A stretch of DNA of 64,000 bases from an uncultured Eubacterium sp. (GTDB lineage Bacteria > Bacillota > Clostridia > Lachnospirales > Lachnospiraceae), in the NCBI GenBank assembly GCA_910589665.1, contig CAJUTR010000011.1, positions 1 through 64,000 on the forward strand, in the 5' to 3' direction. A program made the translations under genes and the position numbers. The number at the start of each line of letters is the position of its first letter. Position 1 is the stretch's first letter. This document shows positions 7,725-14,165 of the stretch, in pieces. The notes under the pieces were generated by a model. It had not been told where the DNA came from. It was given only the letters and a program-made list of their open reading frames with translations, and searched no databases.

Positions 7725-8795
7725 ATGAAGACGACATTTTATGGCAAACGGATCCGTTCTATGCTGGGCGTCCTGCCGGAAAGGGAATCCTTTTTTGAGG
7801 ATGAGGTGGGGAATTATTCGTTTCCGGAGAAACAGACGATGCGCTTAAAGCGGGTGATGGGGTATGAGAAACACAGGATCGCCAAACCCGGCTCGACGGT
7901 GTCCGATTTTGCCTGGTACGGGGTGAACTACATGCTTGAACAGGAATGGATCACAAAAGAGGAGATCGGGGCGCTGGTTGTCGTCACATTATGTCCGGAT
8001 CATTTTGTTCCGCACATTAGCACGATCGTTCACGGAAAGCTCGGTTTAAGCGAGGATGTGATCTGCATGGATCTGGCACAGGGGTGTTGCGGGTTTCTTC
8101 TGGGATTGTTTGAAGCGTTCCTGTTGTTAGATCATATGGAGGATAAAAAAGTCGTGCTGGTGAATGCCGATGTTTTGAGCCATAAAGTTTCTCCGCGTGA
8201 CCGAAACGACTATCCTCTGATCGGTGATGCGGCAGCGATCACGGTCGTTGAAAACAGCAGGGAAAAAAGTGAGATCTTTTATGAAATGTACATGGATGGT
8301 TCCCGCGGAGAAGTTTTAAAGATCCCGGCGGGAGCATTCCGTATGCCGAGCACGGCGGAAACGGCAGTTATGAAGGATATAGGAGATGGTAATTTTAAAT
8401 CGCTGGACCATATGCACATGGATGGCAGCGAGGTATTCAATTTTGTGCAGACAAAAGTTCCACCGATGATCAGTCAGGTGTTGGAGCGTACTGGTAATAC
8501 ACGGGAGGACATTGATTATTTTCTGTTCCACCAGCCAAACAAGTTTATGCTCCAGAAATTGGCGCAAAAGATTGGGATTCCATGTGAGAAGATACCGATG
8601 AACCTTGTAGAAAATTACGGAAATCCGAGTGGTGCGTCGATTCCGCTCGTGGCGCTGCATAATTTGGGGGAAGAACTGAAACATAACGAATATCGCTGCT
8701 GCCTGTCCGCTTTTGGATCCGGACTGGCATGGGGAGCGATCATTATGGAACTTGGCAATCTTACTCATAGTAAGATCATCGAGTCGGATCTGTAA
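7725..8795 (+). CDS. 3-oxoacyl-ACP synthase III family protein (KAS III-like, second copy)
   Basis: 356 residues with the KAS III triad intact: Cys121 (AQGCCGF, doubled cysteine), His269 (LFHQPNK) and Asn300 (NYGNPSGASIP). It is distantly related to the copy at 985-2049; the motif around the nucleophile and the HQPN (not HQAN) signature put it with atypical KAS III proteins of secondary pathways, some of which form C-C bonds with unusual acyl units or catalyse ester formation. It starts directly after the carrier-protein stop. Together with the upstream adenylation enzyme and carrier it could extend or transfer an aminoacyl or hydroxyacyl unit. The next gene, on a GTG start, begins 11 bases downstream. 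Confidence 0.87.
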   Translation: MKTTFYGKRIRSMLGVLPERESFFEDEVGNYSFPEKQTMRLKRVMGYEKHRIAKPGSTVSDFAWYGVNYMLEQEWITKEEIGALVVVTLCPDHFVPHISTIVHGKLGLSEDVICMDLAQGCCGFLLGLFEAFLLLDHMEDKKVVLVNADVLSHKVSPRDRNDYPLIGDAAAITVVENSREKSEIFYEMYMDGSRGEVLKIPAGAFRMPSTAETAVMKDIGDGNFKSLDHMHMDGSEVFNFVQTKVPPMISQVLERTGNTREDIDYFLFHQPNKFMLQKLAQKIGIPCEKIPMNLVENYGNPSGASIPLVALHNLGEELKHNEYRCCLSAFGSGLAWGAIIMELGNLTHSKIIESDL

Positions 8796-8806
8796 CGGAG
8801 GAGACA

Positions 8807-9613
8807 GTGGAAGCTAGGAGCGAAGCATTTATTTCGGATCATATCAGGAGAATAAAAGCAAGTGGGAAAAAAGTATGTTCCAATAGCTACTTGCGATTTG
8901 CGGAAGATGAGCAGAAATGGGAGACGGTAGTTTCTCCGGCATCTATCCTGATCCTGAACGTCGATCACGGCGTTCACCGCCTTCTTTTTTATACAACGGA
9001 TTTTGATGATCTAGGGAAAATGATACGCAACTCGTTGGCACGCGCAGAGGAATATGTCATTGAAATCGTGTCAAAAGATGAGAATTTGTATAAGGAAGAA
9101 TTGGAGAGTATGGGGTTTGCGGTGCTTGCCAGATTATGCCGCGTTTCGGTCAAAGATATATCGCCGGTATTTCATGAGGGAAACGAGATCTCCCGGATGG
9201 TGGACGCATCTATTCCAACTGGGGCGAAAGTAGAAGACGCTGATAGTATTTTGCAAACATTAAGGAATGTTTTTGATACACGCATCAGCCATCTGCCCGG
9301 GCGGGATGAAATCTGCCAGTCCATCCAGAGAGGCGAGGTTTGTATTTACAAAGATGGGGATTTAAACGTGAGAGCTATTTTGCAGAGTGTAGAGGCCCCC
9401 AAAAGTTTTTATATCAATCAGGTTTATAACAGTGAGCGAAAGGAAGTCATCCATTCCATTATGTACGAAAAATTAAAGTCCTATCATGTTGGCGGCGGCC
9501 GCTATGTATATGCCTGGGTGGATGAAACGAACCTGGCTTCTTTAAAGTTTCATGCGAAATATGGAATGCAGCCGGATGGTCTTTATACAAGTGTATATAC
9601 GTATCAGGTATAA
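8807..9613 (+). CDS. GNAT-fold acyltransferase with long N-terminal region
   Basis: 268 residues. The C-terminal half (about 140-268) shows the GNAT acceptor/CoA pattern, most clearly the YVYAWVDETNLASLKFHAKYGM stretch (only its DETNLASLKFHAKYGM core is diagnostic) plus FYINQVYNSERKE. The N-terminal half is also compatible with a degenerate GNAT-like fold, so it may be a double-GNAT protein. It starts at GTG 8807 behind GGAGGA (8797-8802); no better ATG is available. It lies between KAS III and the hydrolase gene in a tight run, so it is a candidate for transferring the product of the second carrier module to an amine. CoA versus carrier-protein dependence cannot be told from the sequence. 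Confidence 0.7.
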   Translation: MEARSEAFISDHIRRIKASGKKVCSNSYLRFAEDEQKWETVVSPASILILNVDHGVHRLLFYTTDFDDLGKMIRNSLARAEEYVIEIVSKDENLYKEELESMGFAVLARLCRVSVKDISPVFHEGNEISRMVDASIPTGAKVEDADSILQTLRNVFDTRISHLPGRDEICQSIQRGEVCIYKDGDLNVRAILQSVEAPKSFYINQVYNSERKEVIHSIMYEKLKSYHVGGGRYVYAWVDETNLASLKFHAKYGMQPDGLYTSVYTYQV

Positions 9614-9630
9614 CAGAAATGAGGGAGATC

Positions 9631-10275
9631 ATGCAAATATTATCTTTTCCCGGACAGTACATCAATGAACGGATGTATCTGCTCCAAAGCGGAAAGCGGA
9701 TCATACTGATCGATGCCGTTCGAAATGAGAAGGCGGATGCGTATTTAAAACAAATCCGTCCGCATGACGTATGGATTATATTGACACATGAGCACATTGA
9801 TCACATTTATGGCGTGAATGATCTGAAAAAAAAGTTTCCGTGCCGGGTTTTGTGTTCCCAAATGTGCAGTGCCGCTATTGGCGATCCTAAATTAAATATG
9901 GCGCGCTATCAGGAGGTGATCCTCGGTCGGAATGACACTCGTTCAGAACTTGATTTTGAGTATCGATGCGAGGCGGATCAGACATTTGAGAAAAAGTATT
10001 CTTTTGACTGGCAGGGCCATATGTTCCGTTTATATGAAACGCCGGGCCATTCGAGAGGAAGCATCTGCATTTTACTTAATGACAGCGTCGTGTTTACCGG
10101 TGATACGCTATTGAAAAACGACCCGGTCATTACAAGGCTTCCAGGGGGAGACCGGATTGCTTACCGGCAGAAAACACTTCCTTTTCTGCACTCGCTCCCG
10201 CCTGACAGCTATGTCTATCCGGGGCATGGGGAGGCGGGGATGCTGAAAGATTGTGCGCTGGAAAGAGAGGGATAG
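9631..10275 (+). CDS. metallo-beta-lactamase-fold hydrolase (glyoxalase II / thioesterase-like)
   Basis: 214 residues. The metal ligands are all visible: H53-x-H55-x-D57-H58 in THEHIDHIYG, a later GHSRGS histidine, the aspartate of FTGDTLL and a terminal PGHGE histidine. This is the glyoxalase II-like branch, whose members hydrolyse thioesters and similar bonds; free-standing members edit or release carrier-bound acyl chains in some biosynthetic clusters. ATG 9631 is chosen because GAGGGAG (9621-9627) precedes it; ATG 9619 is the alternative. Its place beside ACP, KAS III and adenylation genes makes a thioesterase role plausible, but this is inference. Not an antibiotic beta-lactamase: no signal peptide and wrong context. 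Confidence 0.82.
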   Translation: MQILSFPGQYINERMYLLQSGKRIILIDAVRNEKADAYLKQIRPHDVWIILTHEHIDHIYGVNDLKKKFPCRVLCSQMCSAAIGDPKLNMARYQEVILGRNDTRSELDFEYRCEADQTFEKKYSFDWQGHMFRLYETPGHSRGSICILLNDSVVFTGDTLLKNDPVITRLPGGDRIAYRQKTLPFLHSLPPDSYVYPGHGEAGMLKDCALEREG

Positions 10276-10279
10276 CGGT

Positions 10280-10645
10280 ATGGAGAAGAAAAAAACAAAT
10301 GTTAAGACGATCCTCTGTCTGCACCTTTTACTCATGGTTTTTTCGGCTTTTGGCATATGTTCGAAAATAGCGGCAGCGCAGCCGTTTTTGTCGTTTACAT
10401 TTATCCTGTTTTACGGGATCGTAATCTTAAATCTTGGTATATATGCGATATGCTGGCAGCAGATCATTAAGCGGATGCCATTGGTCGTGGCGTTTGCGAA
10501 TAAGGCGGTGACAGTCATATGGGGAATCGTATGGGGGCGGATTTTTTTTGGCGAGACGATCACCGCGGCGAAAATGATCGGTGCGGTCGTGATCATCTGT
10601 GGTATTTTACTTGTGGTAACGGAAAAGGAGGAGAGTCATGGTTAG
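10280..10645 (+). CDS. small EamA/SMR-family membrane protein, ArnE/ArnF-like (subunit 1)
   Basis: About 121 residues with four hydrophobic segments, the size and pattern of SMR/EamA half-transporters such as ArnE and ArnF. The third to fourth segments carry the EamA-like FANKAVTVIWGIVWGRIFFGE and AAKMIGAVVIICGI patterns. ATG 10280 follows GAGAGG; an in-frame ATG at 10253 overlaps the hydrolase gene. Its 3' end overlaps the next, similar gene by 8 bases, and such pairs act as heterodimers: ArnE/ArnF flip undecaprenyl-phosphate-aminoarabinose across the membrane. With an ArnC-like transferase upstream in the same run, this pair probably flips the lipid-linked (acyl)amino sugar. Drug efflux is a less likely alternative. 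Confidence 0.8.
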   Translation: MEKKKTNVKTILCLHLLLMVFSAFGICSKIAAAQPFLSFTFILFYGIVILNLGIYAICWQQIIKRMPLVVAFANKAVTVIWGIVWGRIFFGETITAAKMIGAVVIICGILLVVTEKEESHG

Positions 10646-10982
10646 GTATATTGCTCTTTATCTGTTTTCTGTTTTTATTTCTTCCGTATCTCAGATTTTA
10701 TTGAAACGGAGTGCGGATCAGGAGTATGAAAATATTTTCAAAGAGTACCTGAATCCGAACGTACTGATCGCGTATACGATCTTTTTTGGCTCGAGTCTGC
10801 TTACGGTCTTTGCGTATAAATATGTACCGTTGTCGATGGGGCCTGTATTAGAGTCCAGCGCGTATGTGTTTGTCACGGTTCTCGGTTATGTCTGTCTTCA
10901 TGAGACGATCGGGAAGAGAAAGGCAGCGGGCATGATTGTTATATTGCTGGGGATTGCCATGGTTTTATCAGGAGGAAGATGA
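10638..10982 (+). CDS. small EamA/SMR-family membrane protein, ArnE/ArnF-like (subunit 2)
   Basis: 114 residues, four predicted membrane segments, with the SMR-type start VFISSVSQILLKRSA and the conserved YKYVPLSMGPVLESSAYVF and GKRKAAGMIVILLGI segments. The start overlaps subunit 1 by 8 bases, and its own stop overlaps the ATG of the following polytopic protein (GATGATG), so the three are translationally linked. The second subunit differs from the first, as in ArnE/ArnF. The most economical role is one half of a flippase for an undecaprenyl-phosphate sugar, delivering it to the GT-C-type proteins encoded next. Confidence 0.8.
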   Translation: MVRYIALYLFSVFISSVSQILLKRSADQEYENIFKEYLNPNVLIAYTIFFGSSLLTVFAYKYVPLSMGPVLESSAYVFVTVLGYVCLHETIGKRKAAGMIVILLGIAMVLSGGR

Positions 10983-12541
10983 TGTTGAAAAAACGGGTTT
11001 TGCAGGCGGCAGCGGTCGTTACGCCGTTTTTGTGTGCCATATTTGTACTAATGATAACGGGGCACGGCGTAGATTTCAGTATATTGGTTCCGGCGTGGAA
11101 TGATGAGACGGGATGGTTTTCGCAGGTGGCAGCTATGGTGGAGTACGGGCATCCACTGGGATACTATGGGTATAATGGAACACATGCTGCTGTGGGGACA
11201 TTTGGCCCGTGGGGGATCGCGCCCCTGATCCCGTATTGGCTGTTTGGGTCTGTCTTTGGCTGGCATGTTTGGTCTATGGCATTAGCTAATATAAGTTTCC
11301 TTTGTTTGGCAGTTGGGATTTTCATTTTACTCACAAAACCAAGCTGCCGTCAGCTTGGCTGGATCATAGGCATGTATTGCTGTCTGAATATAACGGTCGG
11401 CTATTCGATGACGGCGATGTCGGAAGGACTGCGTTATTCCCTTGGCATCGTTTTATTGGCGATCCTTCTTTATCTGTCGCGCTGCCTTCGTTCCTGTAAG
11501 GAAGAAGGGTGGAGAAAGAAACAGTATATCCTGGTGATTGTTCTCGCATTCGTCATGTTTTACGCCGTGAATGTTTATTTAGTATTTGCACTGGCAATTC
11601 CTGCGTTCTGCTGGATCGTATGTTCCCATACAAGACGATTCTGTAAATTTCGTATACCGATCAGCGTTGGCGTGACGCTTTTACTCTCATTTGCAGCCAA
11701 TTATCTGATCGGACTCGTGACAGCACCGTATACAACGTCTACGTTGGCAAATATGATCAACACGTTTCGGGAAGAGGGCTTGTACAGGGGGATGTATTTT
11801 GCGGCAGATACGCTGTTTCATAATCTGCAGACCGTGAATCTGTTTCTACAGGAAAAGAACGGGGAAGTTCTGGCCTGGTTTTTTACAAAATATGTAGCTG
11901 TGACCGCTTTTCTGATCTGGCAGATGATCGCACCAGAACGGACGTCAGGGCGGAATAGGATGAGTTGGAAACAAATAAGGTATTATGCTGTTTCCTTATA
12001 TATTCTTTTAGGTTTTCTCGTGGGATACTGCCTGTTATATACAGGGAGCGGCTGGACTTTGTGCCGCGGGATCAATACGGGATTCACGATCTTTTTGTTC
12101 TATTTGTGTTCGTGTAAGGAGCATAAGATAAAGAAAATAGTTATTCTTCTATCACTGGTCAGTGTGATGAGTACATATGGGTATTACAGCAGCCTGACGG
12201 CAGAGCGGCAGACGACCGCTGAAAGCCTGGAGCATCTAGAAGAGGACAGGGAGCGCATCGCAGAGGTGGTTCAAATATCACCGGAGAAAGACAGATGGGA
12301 AAATACGATCGCGTGTTATGGTGACAGCCCTGCGAGTGTGGCGATTCCGGCTGGCGCTGGGTTGAATGCCATGATGAACGGCGGCGTGGAGCTGCGTGCC
12401 CGCTATGCGTTTGTCTCGCAAAAAGTGCGTGGCAGGTATTTGGAAATGCTTCTGCAAAATGGTCATAGCGTCATTTATGAAAATGATAGTTTTCTGATCT
12501 TATGGAACAACGTGGATGGAGGAGATAACGATGAAGGATGA
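10979..12541 (+). CDS. polytopic membrane protein, probable GT-C glycosyltransferase
   Basis: 520 residues with about ten hydrophobic segments and a soluble C-terminal tail. After the first membrane segment the external loop carries WNDETGWFSQVAAM; acidic residues at this point are a hallmark of GT-C enzymes, which use polyprenyl-phosphate sugars outside the membrane. No named family is recognised with certainty. The start overlaps the ArnF-like gene, and the stop overlaps the open frame of the next polytopic protein. I infer that it transfers the flipped sugar to an extracellular polymer or protein. The C-terminal ~90 residues are hydrophilic and external by prediction. Confidence 0.65.
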   Translation: MMLKKRVLQAAAVVTPFLCAIFVLMITGHGVDFSILVPAWNDETGWFSQVAAMVEYGHPLGYYGYNGTHAAVGTFGPWGIAPLIPYWLFGSVFGWHVWSMALANISFLCLAVGIFILLTKPSCRQLGWIIGMYCCLNITVGYSMTAMSEGLRYSLGIVLLAILLYLSRCLRSCKEEGWRKKQYILVIVLAFVMFYAVNVYLVFALAIPAFCWIVCSHTRRFCKFRIPISVGVTLLLSFAANYLIGLVTAPYTTSTLANMINTFREEGLYRGMYFAADTLFHNLQTVNLFLQEKNGEVLAWFFTKYVAVTAFLIWQMIAPERTSGRNRMSWKQIRYYAVSLYILLGFLVGYCLLYTGSGWTLCRGINTGFTIFLFYLCSCKEHKIKKIVILLSLVSVMSTYGYYSSLTAERQTTAESLEHLEEDRERIAEVVQISPEKDRWENTIACYGDSPASVAIPAGAGLNAMMNGGVELRARYAFVSQKVRGRYLEMLLQNGHSVIYENDSFLILWNNVDGGDNDEG

Positions 12542-13709
12542 TACACGAAAATCAGAAATGATCTATGTGATCTTTTTTGGGATACTCTTTTTTGTATTTT
12601 CATATTACATTTTTACCGAACTTACCAAAGGCGTGATCACAAAAGATTTTCCCAGTCATATGGAGGGCGCGGAGCTGATATTGGATGGGCAATTGCTTAC
12701 GCTTTTAAAGGCTGACAGTTATCCGTTATGGCAGATCTTTGTCGCTTTGACGGCGGCGCTGTTCCGGATGCCGGTGGCAGCCGCCACGGCGCTCGTCTGT
12801 TCTCTGCTGAATGTAGCTGATTTTTTATTGATCATTCGTTTTTTTAACCATTATGAGTTTCGTGCGAAGACGATCGCACCGCTTTCGTGCGCGCTCCTGT
12901 TGCTCGGACCAATGTATCTTCCGTGGTATAATCCCAATATTTACCTGGGGCAGGGCACGCCGAATGTCTGGCATAATCCGACGACAATCTGTGTGCGGCC
13001 ATTTGCACTGGCAACGTTTCTTCTGATCATCCATTTATTGAAAAAGGGAGAGGAACAGAAGGTATGCCGCAGGAAGGAGTTTGCGATCCTTGCTGTCATG
13101 CTGGTGTGCTGCAATCTGGCAAAACCCAGTTTTATGCAGGGGTTGATACCCGGACTCGGTCTGTATTTTGTGTTAAAGCTGGTCAGGCAGCGCGGGAAGA
13201 ATCTGATGTTTTATCTGAAAATGGCAGCGGCATTTGTTCCATGCGTCCTGCTCCTTGCCATACAGTGGGTCATTTCCTTTCAGAGTTCGCCATCTGCCGA
13301 GGGCGGGATAGCTATTTCGCTGTTTGAGGTGATGAAGAGGTATTCACCGAATATACTGATTTCTACAGTGCTGGGAATGGCATTTCCGCTTTACGTCATG
13401 ATCGGCAGGTGGAAAACCGTACGGAAAAAGCCGGAGCTGCAACTACTTGGCTGCACGGTGTTTGCCGCTTATCTCGAACAGTCGCTTTTGATGGAAACCG
13501 GTTATCGGAAATATCACGGTAATTTTGGCTGGGCGTATCTTGTTTTTATGTTCCTTACGTATGTTTTTTCTTTGCGGGAGTTTTTGTTATGGAACCGGGC
13601 GTATGAGTATGATCGGCGAGGGGAGAGGAGTGCGGTGGGTATCGGCTGGGTGCTGTTTTTCATTCAACTGGCGATCGGGGTTTATTATACGTTTCATTTG
13701 TATCGTTAA
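12531..13709 (+). CDS. polytopic membrane protein, possible GT-C-like
   Basis: About 392 residues, with roughly nine to ten hydrophobic segments and no soluble domain. ATG 12531 lies behind GGAGGAGA (12518-12525); the in-frame ATG at 12516 precedes that site and is not used. After the first segment the loop holds ITKDFPSHMEGAEL, a charged external loop in the position expected of GT-C-type enzymes. A second conserved-looking element is WYNPNIYLGQGTPNVWHNPTT in a later loop (only the W-x-NP core is notable). It overlaps the 3' end of the previous gene by 11 bases. I do not recognise the family; co-translation suggests a partner of the preceding protein. It is the last gene of the first block; the next ~450 bases are non-coding. 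Confidence 0.55.
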   Translation: MKDDTRKSEMIYVIFFGILFFVFSYYIFTELTKGVITKDFPSHMEGAELILDGQLLTLLKADSYPLWQIFVALTAALFRMPVAAATALVCSLLNVADFLLIIRFFNHYEFRAKTIAPLSCALLLLGPMYLPWYNPNIYLGQGTPNVWHNPTTICVRPFALATFLLIIHLLKKGEEQKVCRRKEFAILAVMLVCCNLAKPSFMQGLIPGLGLYFVLKLVRQRGKNLMFYLKMAAAFVPCVLLLAIQWVISFQSSPSAEGGIAISLFEVMKRYSPNILISTVLGMAFPLYVMIGRWKTVRKKPELQLLGCTVFAAYLEQSLLMETGYRKYHGNFGWAYLVFMFLTYVFSLREFLLWNRAYEYDRRGERSAVGIGWVLFFIQLAIGVYYTFHLYR

Positions 13710-14165
13710 GTTCATGGTGGCTGCAAAGGCAGCTTTTGATAAGGGTTACGTAAAGATTTACAGTGCAACAAACATTTGATGGGATCCGTATGTAAAATCA
13801 ATAAAAGGGGAAGATAATAATGGTCTGTATGAATGGCGGATAAAGTTTTCGAGCAACATGGCAAGAAAATGAATGGTAGTTACATGATCTGGTAAATTTA
13901 GCAAAAACGGTTGACAGAATCAACGTTGTAACTTATACTGATAAATATGCGGTTTGAGGATATTGAGAGGAGTAAGACTGGGAGTATCAGACGATGGTGG
14001 GATGGGATATCCCGCTTCTTTTTGCTATTCCATTTCATCGCAGCAGGACCTTCTTTTTTCACTTCCTTTTTACAGAGGATATGACTTAGATTTTCCAGCG
14101 ATGCTATGTGAAATTGCGGAAGGGGAGCTTTTATATATAAATTTGAAAAAGAGAGGAAATAATAT
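13710..14165 (+). other. 456-base intergenic region with promoter and long leader
   Basis: No convincing gene. A 71-codon open frame from a TTG at 13954 fills most of the second half but has no ribosome site and no recognisable protein. The region holds a consensus promoter (13911-13939) and then about 220 bases of leader before the next gene. A ten-base palindrome GGGATATCCC occurs near 14007. No terminator hairpin with a U-run was seen after the preceding gene, so read-through from upstream may continue. Confidence 0.6.
13911..13939 (+). promoter_or_regulatory. sigma-A-type promoter
   Basis: TTGACA (13911-13916), 17-base spacer, TATACT (13934-13939): a perfect -35 and a 5/6 -10. It should start a transcript near 13946, about 220 bases upstream of the polytopic gene at 14166. 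Confidence 0.75.

Noticed and set aside
9631..10275. Beta-lactamase
   Set aside because: Metallo-beta-lactamase fold of the glyoxalase II branch, no signal peptide, biosynthetic context.
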